A stretch of 64,000 nt of DNA from Xiphias gladius (lineage: Eukaryota > Chordata > Actinopteri > Istiophoriformes > Xiphiidae): NCBI RefSeq assembly GCF_016859285.1, contig NC_053401.1, forward strand, positions 11,841,161 through 11,905,160. Direction: 5' to 3'. Both the position numbers and the translations under genes were made by a program. The notes below the pieces were generated by a model, which saw only the letters and a program-made list of their open reading frames with translations, was not told where the DNA came from and ran no database searches. Below, piece after piece: positions 37,101-59,870 of the stretch (position 1 is its first letter; every line of letters begins with the position of its first letter).

Positions 37101-39366
37101 TGACAACAAACATGCCTGTATAGTCTCTCAATTATCCTCTTAGATGTGTTCCTGATCCAATTTTGTGAATTAAAAGCCAAAAATCACAATATCTGATATC
37201 CATTGTTGGATATCAGATTTTGTGACTGGTATCCATTGTTGTCTTTACTCTCCCCTATTTTCGAGGAAATAAAATTTGGTATTTTTAAGCCCTCCTCGCA
37301 ACGTCCTAATTTCCCCGTGTGGGACTCCATTAGCTGGTGTAGAATAGATGGCATGAGTGGAGCAAATATCGATTGGAACAACAGTTCCAACACGCAGTAT
37401 TAATGTCAGAAAGAATAGGCCGTTACATTAGGCGCAGAAATTCCTGTTGGAATCAATAGACACACACACAAACACACACACACTCAGCTTCCGGGGCCAG
37501 CAGCAGAGGCCTAAGTGCTAAGATAATAACCATTTTATTAGGTTAACAGAGGCAGCTCTGTTTAGGCCTGCTGCTGTGCCTCACTGTAATATGAGGTTGT
37601 CTCCTTTTTCACATCCAGGTTATTGAGCTGGCTCTATTAGTGAGAATCTACTTCATTGTAATGCACGAGGAAGATATGATGTACAAAATATGTTTATAGT
37701 TGGCCGTCATTGCTCCCTGTCTTTCAGTTTTAAATAGAAAAGACCATTATTTAGGCTCAGCTGACTTTTTTTTCCTTGATCACACATTAAGCAAGATATA
37801 GAGTGCTCATTTGCTGCATTAAAGAGACAGCAGTAATTCATCTGGTCATTACATACAGTAAATCACACAGAAACCACATCTTGAAATTAATTCATCAAGC
37901 TAACACAAACCAAAAAGGAGGGTTTGAATGAGGCAGCCTGTAGTCTTGTTTTTATTTTTGGAAGCTGCTAACATTTGTCCTAAGGGCAGGGACAGTCGAT
38001 TCTGTTGTGACAGTCGCTTCTTTGTGTGTGAGCTCCAGTAAATTCAGAACACCAGACACTGCTTTGTTGCTGTATGAGGAGTATTGGGGTAAAGGATGTC
38101 GGGGAGAGCTGCAAATTGCTTGAGCTGGGAACAGACGACTTTGAGAGGCCTCTGCCTTTATTTAAAAAGGGTGTCAGCAGTTCTGCAGCATCGTGCTGAC
38201 AAGACAGACATATTACAGGATCTCTACATCTCCTCCCTATCAAACAGTTATGTAGGCCAAGAGACCCATTTGCATTTCACTCTTGCGAGGCTAGCATCAC
38301 TGCATATTCTGTGAAGGCAGCGATAACTCAGAAAAAAAAAAAAAAAAAAAAAAAAAAAACTGACTCTGGGAGAGACTCTTTGAAGCTGGGCCCCAATTTA
38401 GGTCATCCCAGAACTGTTAAACAACAGCTTTGCCCTCAGTGCAAGACAGCAGTCCAGCAGCCTCGACTTATACACGGCATTTCCTCGTTGCAAATGAGAT
38501 AGAAGCCTCCACGGCCACAAGGGCCCTTTTTTTGGCAAAAAACGTGGCATATAGAACTGCAACACTTGGCCAGGTGCTCAAACTAATTCTGTGGATGGAT
38601 TCTGTTTAGTCCAGTACACTCTGTACTTGTGCTGTGGCACACCCTTATAATTACATTAGGCAAGTGCAAAAGGACATTTATCATGAAGCACCTGGAAGCC
38701 ACTGTTTTTTAATTGCAATACTTTTCAAAAGGTTCATACACAGGTTAGTACACTCGAGTGAAACTGTTGTATAGTGTTACCAACAGGACTTTGGGAGTTA
38801 TAAGAGCATTAATACTTATAAATTCTAAGATATATAATTTATGTTTTCAGAGCAGTAGGTTAAATTTCACTTGTCACAAGGTACGATGATTCAGGTAAAT
38901 ACTGTATCTTACAAAGCGTGTAAAACAGTAAAACCGGCTCATGAAATAGGGTTTTAACAGCTCTGATTACAAGTACAACTGCTCAACGGGGCTCAGAAAA
39001 ACTGACACACTGTGCTCTTCTGCTGTTCTCATCATGGCCTCATGCTTCATCTGCTCACTGCTGTGTGTGCCTGTGTGTGTTTTGCACGCATCCATGTGTG
39101 CAGTCAAGTGCCTAAATGTGCCTTAGTCCGTGTGTTGCCTGTCGATTGCATGTGTTTTCATGTGCGCCCATTTTTTAATTTTTGTACACACATTTGGCTT
39201 TCGGTGCAGTATCTGCATGCTGTTATTTGCATAGGTCCCCTTATACATTTAACTGTGACTATTCGTTTGTGTGTGCGCATGCAAAATTAGGCCCTAGATG
39301 TTTGACTCTCTCAACAGATGGCCTTTTCAACACTCTTGCCTTTCGGCTAGAGCTCTTGCCAGCCCC

Positions 39367-39414
<48 letters not shown>

Positions 39415-40881
39415 TGCATTACTGCACAGAAAGACGATCACAGTTATCATGCATGCAAACTGTTGCCAGACCAATTGCATAATGCATCATTTTTGAGAAA
39501 GCAGACACTCATGGTGGATGGAAATGTGACTTTTAGAGGAACATTTTATTAAGCATGTTCCACTGTGTTATAATTTGATGTCAGATCTATGTTTAGCATT
39601 TTGTGGAACCTATCTATGAAGGTGCATCCTCCTCTCCTACAAGGCAAGCATTACCGTCATTAACAAACCAGGACTAAGTGAATGTTGATGAGTGGTCCAC
39701 AATAATAGTAGTATGCTTTGTATCTGTAATCAAAATCTTTAAAAATAAATAAACAAACAAATCAGGAAAAGTAATTATTCTCAGACAGAAGCCACTAACA
39801 CAACTGAATGTGATCATGGATGGGAAGCTGGTGAGGGATCACAGTCTTGTTGCTGCAGTAACGCAGTTTGCATACTTGTTATGTGTTCTGAAGTCAGTGT
39901 ATTTTGCACACTTAAAATTCCCATTGCATCTTTGTTTTCAGCAAATCAGATCTCATCTTGTCAATGTGTACCCCTGTGCATGCTAAAACAAGCCTGTGCA
40001 GGTACTCTACATATCTCAGAGATGGCTGAATCCCGGGTTTTACACTGAACGCACTCAGTGTGTGTTGCCACTTGCTGCCAGTGTTAAGAACACTTCAGCA
40101 GCGCCATCCTAACCAGCACTGGCAGTGATTATTGGATCTTGATTATGTTGGTACGCTAGCATGAAGCCATGTGTTCACTGTGATTTTCCCTCTCATTAAT
40201 CTGCCACACTCTGTTTCTCCCCTTTCTCTCTCCGTCTTTATGTCTGTTTACTCTCCATCCCTCCATCCCCCGGATCAGGAAGCCTCGTCCCGTCTCCCAG
40301 CTCGTCTCGCAGCAGCAGGTAACGCAGCAGTTTGTGTTACCCTCGCAGCCGAAAAAGGAAAAGAAGGAGAGGGTAGAGAGGGAGAAGAGTGACAGAGAGC
40401 CGGCGTTCAAGAAGAATAGTCACAAGAAGATGAGGTAAACAAACTGACACCAGGTTGGGGGGGTCAAAAGGAATCAGTATTACAGGGATGCATGAATAAA
40501 CACTAGAGACTATAGATGCTGTTTTTATGACCTGAAACTAGGTCATGCAGGATTTCAAACAAATAGTCTTAAATACATTCTTTTTATTTTTTGTCACTTT
40601 CCCCAACCTTTCCCCTTGCCATCAGGCCGAGATTAAAAAACATCGACCGGAGCAGCGCCCAGCACTTGGAGGTGACAGTTGGGGACCTGACGGTCATCAT
40701 AACGGACTTTAAGGAGAAGGCCAAGCCCTCGTCCACCTCAGCCACGTCCTCCAGTGCCGCATCGTCAGTGGTCGACCTCCACAGTCAGAATGGCTCCAGC
40801 TCAGAAAACACAGAGAAGGGGCTTTCCCGCTCCTCCTCACCCCGGGGAGAGGGGAGCTCAGTCAATGGAGAGTCCCACTGA
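29455..40881 (+). CDS. yaf2: YY1-associated factor 2 (RYBP/YAF2 family), complete
   Basis: Nuclear adaptor that binds YY1 and RING1B and is a subunit of non-canonical PRC1 complexes that mono-ubiquitinate histone H2A. Four coding exons: 29455-29480, 29928-30053, 40279-40434 and 40626-40881. All three introns are phase 2, each splitting an Arg codon. The product is 187 aa. It begins [10 protein letters not shown] RanBP2-type zinc finger follows (W-D-C-x2-C-x10-C-x2-C within [21 protein letters not shown]). Then come [10 protein letters not shown], a Lys/Glu-rich linker, and the RING1B-binding block ([20 protein letters not shown]). A Ser-rich tail ends GESH. Human YAF2, as I recall it, has the same layout at a similar length. 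Yaf2 is preferred over the related RYBP because of the PRVSQLV-type linker, the NGESH end and the gene neighbours. Intron 2 is 10.2 kb. Confidence 0.97.
29580..29619. repeat. yaf2: (CT)n microsatellite near the yaf2 promoter
   Basis: Nearly pure CT repeat about 100 bases into yaf2 intron 1, within CpG-rich sequence. Such GA/CT tracts are common near promoters; a role is not shown. Confidence 0.85.
29853..29927 (+). repeat. yaf2: Long pyrimidine/T tract at the yaf2 intron 1 acceptor
   Basis: A nearly pure C/T then T-only stretch, including a T-run of about 29-30 bases ending near 29909, sits just before the TTTAAAG acceptor of the zinc-finger exon. Intron 1 is only 447 bases, so this tract takes up a large part of it. 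Confidence 0.75.
31123..31167. repeat. (AC)n microsatellite
   Basis: An uninterrupted AC run of about 22 units in yaf2 intron 2. Confidence 0.95.
31905..31990 (+). repeat. tRNA-derived SINE-like fragment
   Basis: Contains TCCAGTGGTTACAGG (A-box-like) and AGGTCACAGGTTTGACAGCC (B-box-like, compare GGTTCGANTCC), about 45 bases apart. It is degenerate and not a functional tRNA. Confidence 0.35.
32730..32960 (+). repeat. tRNA-derived SINE-like copy
   Basis: AAGGTCACAGGTTTGATTCC gives a good Pol III B box, followed by CAGTGTCCTTCAGCAAGACA and CCGAAGGCCTCCGAGTGCG, which resemble the body of common teleost tRNA-SINEs. Boundaries are approximate. Confidence 0.5.
33672..34265 (+). repeat. Nested repeats: one dispersed repeat split by another
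   Basis: The outer repeat begins AGGGCTCCAACTAAATCATT (33672) and resumes at about 33959 with GTTAATCTGACGATTATTTTC, running to about 34265. The interruption (about 33699-33958) is a different element: AAGGAGGTTATGTTTTC, CAGCAGGATTACAGAAAAAG, GATGGGGCATGGCCCAGGGA and a CTGAGTGCCCTTCTAGTTTT end. Both are repeats I recall as widespread in fish genomes; neither is named with certainty. Confidence 0.6.
37184..37225. repeat. Strong inverted repeat (hairpin) in yaf2 intron 2
   Basis: Left arm 37184-37201 (TCACAATATCTGATATCC) and right arm 37208-37225 (GGATATCAGATTTTGTGA) pair over 18 bases with one mismatch, around the 6-base loop ATTGTT. The short direct repeat ATCCATTGTTG recurs about 30 bases downstream. 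Confidence 0.8.
38332..38359. repeat. Poly-A run of 28 bases
   Basis: A pure A stretch in yaf2 intron 2. No clear retroelement body was recognised directly upstream. Confidence 0.9.
39370..39411. repeat. (AC)n microsatellite
   Basis: About 20 AC units in yaf2 intron 2, about 870 bases before exon 3. Confidence 0.95.
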
Positions 40882-41166
40882 GTCACCCCCTCAAATCCCC
40901 ATCCACCTCCAGCCACATCTCACCTGCAAGTCCACAGGTCACTGGAGGGGAATCCTACGTTTACTTTAGAACTGCACAAAAAAAAAAAACGGTTTTTCCT
41001 TCCTTACTTTTTTTCTGGAATTGTGACCTATTTCTCAGAGAACCAATCATATTTGGCAAGTTTAATCATTTGAAAAGATTCTCCACAGCACTGGAATTGT
41101 GACTTTAGAAAGCAATATGAAATACCGTTTTTCTCCATCTTGGAAGTTGCAGTAGTCTAAATTACA

Positions 41167-41172
41167 AATAAA
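41167..41172 (+). promoter_or_regulatory. yaf2: yaf2 candidate polyadenylation signal
   Basis: AATAAA about 290 bases after the stop at 40881, followed by a GT-rich stretch (TGTTTGGGCAGTGTGCTGG). Longer 3'UTR forms cannot be excluded. Confidence 0.5.
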
Positions 41173-41199
41173 TGTTTGGGCAGTGTGCTGGACCCTTTC

Positions 41200-44100
41200 A
41201 GTTTTTTATCCTCTATGGTTTCCTTCAGATGCACCTGCCTATCAAGATTTTTCTGTTTTCCAATATTTTATTAAATGAAGTGTGCAGCCCCCTAGGTATC
41301 ATCTTCAGTGGCCAGCAGAGTGACCTATTCTTCCCCCATGTGGAATTCTCAGCCAATGTCGGGATTCTTAACCTACCTGTTATAAACCTGAACCATCTAA
41401 TATACAGTATCTCAGTGTCCTTACGCTGAAACGTCAGTCAAACAGTGAACCTTTGCTCCTGATCTTGATACTCCAAGCTTTTACTTCTGGACTGCCTCTG
41501 CTGAAGAGTGACTTTTTTGACACAGCATTGTGGCTATACTTCTGGCACCATTTGCTGATTTCCATAATGTTTGGAGCAGGTTGTTTAGTTCAGGTATGCT
41601 TATTATATCCATATAATGGCACCTGACAGGAAGGTACAGCATATGATATTAAAGGTTAATACCGGTGTTATTTTGTGTTTTTTTTTTTTTTTTAAAGTTT
41701 GTGCCAGAGTCAGCTAAGTTGGAGCTAGTTATTTTTCTGTCTTGGCTGCCATTCATTTTGTTCAGTATACAATCAACAACCACAAACATAGAACTGCAGT
41801 AAGTGATATTTTCAATATAAAACAAGAATCAAATTACTTTGATTAATGTGAAAAGCTGAACATTAAAACACAGAGAACTCTCCACCTATACACAGCTTTT
41901 ACTTCCCTATTTTGGTTTTCAGACACTCACATATGGCAACCATAGATCACCAATGTTCAGCAAACCAGTTCAGGCAAGCTGCTTTTACACCGCGTGGCTA
42001 GCATGAAACAGCAGATGTTTGAAGTTATCTAGTAGCTGGGTAAAGAAAGTCTTAACCAGTACTAGCTAACTAACCACTGGCTTAGTGCACACCAAACCTT
42101 AGTTAAAAGTCAGGTGAATTTTGGACTGAACTTGCTCAAGAAGCCAGAAACACCAATCTAAAGTGACACACCAAGATATGGAAGCAGGCAAAAAAACGGC
42201 TTACAAATTAGCTATAACAGCTAAAGTTTATAATATCTCAGGGCTGTGTTTCATAAAGTTGATAATGTCTTTTCTGCCCTCTAGCTGGCAAATAAATAAC
42301 CTAATGCAGCTTTAAGAACTATCCAAGCTTTGTAACTCATCACGTCAGCGTGAAACTTTGGCCATACTATATATGTCACATTGATGTAGACAAAACTTTA
42401 TGATTATGTTACACCATGGTTACTGTCAATCACGACTTCCCACAAAGAGATATCTGGGCAAAGGAGACAACAATTCTTGTAGCCTTAGAAATGCACATCA
42501 TGCATTTTTGCTTTTATTTTTATTTTTTATTTTCTTTTTCTTAAACAAAAGCCAATTTCCTTTTTACAACCGTCACCTAACTGCAGGCGCTGACAAACAA
42601 GGCGCCGTAGCCCTAACTGACACCGGTATTCTCCTTTTGATCTCTGCCGTACAAAACAGGGCCGCGCGCGCTCCGTGCCCCAGTGAAAGACCGGAGGTCG
42701 CCCACACCGTGCTGCCGCCGCCGCCGCCGCCGAGGACCCGGTTTGGATACAGCATGGTGCTTGTGCAACGGAAAAAGAGCTTCTGACTTCTGGACGCATA
42801 TGTGAGCTGTATTGGGGGGGGGGGGATTTCCTGCGGCGTCGTGGACTCCAGAAACTGTTTGGACTCCTCCATTTTGACGAAGCGAATTGGAGGAGCTTTA
42901 GAGTACACTAAACTCCCAGCAGAGCAACTATAGATCAACCTAACTACACAATAACTTATGAAACCTGTAGGGTAACTACACAGATAAAAATGGGTATTTC
43001 TAAAATATTGTACTACAATGTCTTGATGTGGCTGTATTATCCATCATACCAGTGTCATTGTCGAGGTTTTTACTTTGAAATTTTAGCACACATCCTAAGA
43101 ACTGTCACGGCATGGATATTATGGATATATTACGGTCTCGGTATATTGTGGGACAAGCTATGTCTCTTAGTTTGTTAGTATCGTTGAATGTGTCAGAGAT
43201 GTACTCTCACAGGTCCGCTACACTAGCTGGGACTAGGTGTGTGGACACGTGAGAACCGTTTGGACAGACTTTTGTTATTGGGTCGTGGCGAAAATGGAAA
43301 GACACTTAAAATGTGTTGGTGTCCACCTGTCGATATTTCTGTTTGTTTGTTTTGCTTTGCCATGCTCAGTTGTTTTCAAAATGTGTGAACATGTTTATTA
43401 CATGTCTGAATAAGAAAATAACAGAATTCAAAAAAAAAAAATGTCCTTTTTCTTATGCACACAATTTTACTTTCTGTCATTAATCATTTTCTTTTACACA
43501 CGCATGTATGCCGACACACACGTTTGTATTGTCATTTGTTCGTGTAGCCTTTTTCTAAGCAGAGTATTATTTTTTTTTATGTGTAATTTAGCCCCATCTG
43601 GTAACTGCTGCTGTAACTGCTGCTTATCTTCAATCATGCGGGCAGGTTTGGAGTTGACTCAACAGACCCGGGCCCGTCGTGCAGAGTTCGGCATGCCCAG
43701 CTTCTCGTTTTGAAACAAAAGTGTTTAGCCGCGCTTAAGTTCAGTCAGAAATCTTCATGGCGTAATTATATAGGCATACAGTGCTAATGGGCGTAAGCTA
43801 TGGTTTACACACAAATTAGTTTACCACTGCATCAAGTCAATAACATCATTTTCCCACACTAAATGGAAATGCAATGGACGTTCGGGTCTATTTGTCTTAT
43901 GCAGCCACCTCAATAGGTTGAATGGGCCTTTTCAGAGGTGAAATCAATTAAAAGTTGTTGTAGCAGACAGAGCCGGGGGGGTTGGGGGGGGGGGGGGGGG
44001 TCAACTTTGCTTATCGCTCCCACCCTTCCCCCATTTAAGGGGCTCGAACTCCTGCCTCTCTTGCGCGAAGCGCAGCAAGTGAAACGACTGGAACAACGAC

Positions 44101-45200
44101 GAGGGCCGGAAGCTTGCTATTGCCTTCAAAATAAAAAAAAAGGTGAATAAACGTGGGAAAAAAAAAAAAAACGAAAGTAGGTGCACAGAAATAGAAAAGT
44201 AATTTTGATCTCGGTAAACATAAAAACAGGAAAATGAATCAGAAAATTATTATCATCATCAAATGAAGATGTCCGATAGACAACTTAAAACATCTTTCTG
44301 CAGCAGCTGCGAGTTTGTCTAATTATTACGGTTCTCTAATTACTGAATGTTGGTTGAATTTGTACGAGGAGAGATGAAGTAAAACGTATGTAACATTTTT
44401 TTGTTTTTGTCATTCCCCACCAAGACTGTTGTGGCATAGAATCTCTCTCTCTCACTTAGGAAGGCTTCCAAGCCACTGGCATGACATCAACTGACATAGA
44501 CCTTCATCACAGACTGTTCATCGTCTGCCGAAGAAGAGTGTGACCATCATCTAGTGTTTCCAAGGGTGAAGAAAAGACCCTTCATTTTCAACTTCTGAGC
44601 TAACATGGCAGAGTGTCCTTCAAGTGAGCAGTGGCCCCAGTTTGGCTGTGCATGAATGAAAACAGAGGTCTTACACTGACCACCCTGACCAAGTAATTGT
44701 GTTATTCTCTAAATGTTGCTGATTTAATTTTTTTTTTTCATTCCACTCCTGTTTTTGATCAGAAAATGCCCAAAATTGTGTATCCCGAAATGATTATAGC
44801 TCATAAGCCACCGACTCCGTGCATAAACATGATCTTTGTAGAAAGGGAAGGTGTCCGTCACTATTTCTGGTGTATAAAATCTAAACGAAAATTGTGAAAA
44901 ATCAAAAACATATCAAAAATAAAAAAAAGAGCAGACATGCAGAGGCGTAATAAACTGTAGGGGCAAAGACAATGGAAATCTGGTGTGAGAGCCATATATG
45001 TGGAGCCATTGTGTTTTGTAACATAGTAGCATAGTATGCTACAGAAAGAGGGGAAAAACAAAAACATATCAGGTAAATAAAGATACTAAAGCGTTTCCCC
45101 CAAAGCTCGAACATTAAATGTGGGTAAAAAGGCTTGCAAAGCTACGACACGACCCCCAGAGGGCGTAATTGCTACGCCTGAGAATCCCTAAAGACTTTTA
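41200..45200. other. yaf2-gxylt1 intergenic region
   Basis: Mostly AT-rich sequence with no recognised gene. Notable parts are a CpG-rich patch with a short CCG repeat (about 42590-42780), a G-run at about 42815-42826, and a very G-rich run at 43976-44000. Two small GC-richer islands lie near 43620-43700 and 44030-44120. ORFs inside them matched nothing I recognise. Confidence 0.55.
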
Positions 45201-45315
45201 TTTTTCTAAACGTTGCCCGGAAGTGCGTTACCATTGCGCCAAGCTTCACATTTATTATTATACGCCCGTTTCTGTGTCATGACTCTGGCCCCGAGTTGCG
45301 TTTTCAAACTCCATA
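45200..45315 (+). promoter_or_regulatory. gxylt1: gxylt1 promoter region
   Basis: An ETS-type motif (CCGGAAGTG, 45217-45225) lies about 90 bases before the ATG, followed by CpG-containing sequence. This resembles TATA-less housekeeping promoters. The transcription start was not determined. Confidence 0.45.
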
Positions 45316-57930
<12,615 letters not shown>

Positions 57931-59870
57931 CAAAAATGAAATACAAGATGGGATGGAGGCCAGTAGGATTTTTACAAGCTCATACACCAAGATAAGGAAC
58001 CCTGCTTATTGCAGCTAACTATTCATACTTGCTGTTCTTGAGCAAGACATTGAACTCATATCTATCTGATCTTACAAGCCAACTGATGCTTGCCTGCTTT
58101 GAAGGGGGTTTTGACTGATATACAAAAAAAGGAACCACTAAAACTTGGTTAACTAGTTGTTAACTGGCAAACAGTTCAAAAACTATGAACATACAACTTT
58201 GACACTGTGGAATGAGTGGAGTTTTTTTATTTCTTTGGTAAACAGTTGCTTAAAGCTCAGTAGCTAGATTTCCATCCAAATGTTGTGCAAATTTTTACTT
58301 AATTTTGAGAAAATTGGCAAAAGAAAATGAAAATTAATGTGTGTTTCCGTCCACCACCATTATGCAAATATTAGGAGTTCGTTCTTCAATATAAACAGCT
58401 GGTGGTGCTAATTCTGCAATCATTTGTTACATGTATTTATTTGAGGAGCGTTACTGTCTCCTAATTACTCCACATAGATTTTTCGTCTCTGCAGCGCATC
58501 AGAAACGTTCAAGCCACATGCTTCATGTATGTCTTGATTTAGGTTTGTTTCAATTGCACTTTGTCATATTTTGCTTTTAGTGATACATCAACTTTTCCAC
58601 CTCAGTCAAGCATAAAAACTTTTTTTTTGATATTTCAAGATTTTTTCAATTATCTGTGTTTCCACTCAGGGTTTTCGTGCTCAAATGGAAAATGCACATA
58701 AAAACAGGTGGATGGAAACCCACCTAATGAGACAGTTGAAGTAGTCTGAGACTGAGACCAGTAGCTGTTCACCTCTTATAAGCTGTTCTTGATAAGAGTA
58801 TGATGTAAATGCCTGAAATCTACTGTAAATGTAGTGTAGGCCAGTTGTAGCAAAATACTAAATTTAGCATCGTACTGAACTTTGCTAAAAATGCATACAT
58901 GGATTTTTTTCCAGGTGTTTTCATTACAGCATTTTTATATTTTACTGACAATTTGGGATTTTTTTAAAACCAACAAGCATCGAGTCTCTTCCTGGTAATA
59001 ATCTTTTTTCAGTGCCTTTGACTACTGACTTAAGGTGTGAAAGATCTGTAAAAGTTTGGAAGAGTAGCTTTTAACTTTCCATATTGGAGAACTTATTAAA
59101 CTGTGTGAAGCACTCTTACTGAAAGAGACAAACCATATCAGAACTGGACAAAAGGCTTTCTGCAAGGCCTATTTTTGAGAGATGTATGTGCTGAACCACA
59201 TTTTTAGCTTTTAGAAACCACTCAGTAACATGGAAGCAGGGGTCGCGTTGACTGAATATTTTCCATCATTGACTGAATTTTTTTTTTTAAATAATGGAAA
59301 AATCCGAAGGCCGTGGGTAATTTTGACAGACTGGAACACCATAAAGTTAAGTAATTAACACACAACGCTGACAGTGACCATATGTAGACCGACTGTAGTA
59401 GACGTACTCAACTCAACGGTCCGAAGAGAAAAGGTCATTTTAATGTGATATAATGTCAATTTTGCAGCCCCTGTTTTTGTGTTTTCATGTCACGTGACTC
59501 TACACAACAGTTTGTTTTTGTATCTTTGAAGTTAACTTTCATACATTTCCTTATGTTGTTTCAAACAAGCATGCTTGATGAACATTGTTGAATAATTAGA
59601 TACTGTGAACTCGTTTTTAAAAAGGTGTGTTGTGTCAATCTAGACACGCACATATGATGAAGATTCCTAAATTAATCTACATTAGACAGTATAGCTGAAA
59701 TACCTTAGCATACAAAATGCAGAAAAAATGCTACTGAACATGTGAATAAGCTATAAGTTCTCTCCTCATGCCAAAGTATTTGTTTTATTACTATAGTTAT
59801 GGTTTTTGAGCTGCTGAATGTATTTTGAACAGTGAGGGTTGAAGTGTTGTAAATAAATGTCATAACTCGG
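57931..59870 (+). other. gxylt1: gxylt1 3'UTR with candidate polyadenylation signal
   Basis: The first well-placed AATAAA with downstream GT-rich sequence is at 59852-59857, which implies a 3'UTR of about 1.9 kb. A TIR-bearing element (58267-58720) lies within it. An earlier, less typical cleavage site is possible. Confidence 0.45.
58267..58720. mobile_element. MITE-like element with terminal inverted repeats in the gxylt1 3'UTR
   Basis: The left end GATTTCCATCCA (58267-58278) pairs with the right end TGGATGGAAACC (58709-58720), 11 of 12 bases matching. Similarity continues inward (GTGCAAATTTT against AAAATGCACATAAAA). There is no transposase ORF. This fits a roughly 450-bp non-autonomous DNA transposon between the gxylt1 stop and the AATAAA at 59852. 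Confidence 0.55.

Larger units (their letters stand above)
30054..40278 (+). other. yaf2: yaf2 intron 2 (10.2 kb)
   Basis: The donor is GTAAGG at 30054 and the acceptor CGGATCAG ends at 40278. Contents include CA microsatellites (31123-31167, 39370-39411), SINE-like pieces near 31905-31990 and 32730-32960, a nested pair of repeats at 33672-34265, a strong hairpin at 37184-37225 and an A-run at 38332-38359. No additional coding exon was recognised. Confidence 0.7.

Noticed and set aside
42573..42938. 121-codon minus-strand ORF over the CpG/CCG patch
   Set aside because: Low-complexity Gly/Ala/Arg composition from the CCG and G runs; the plus strand is equally open, as expected for GC-rich sequence.
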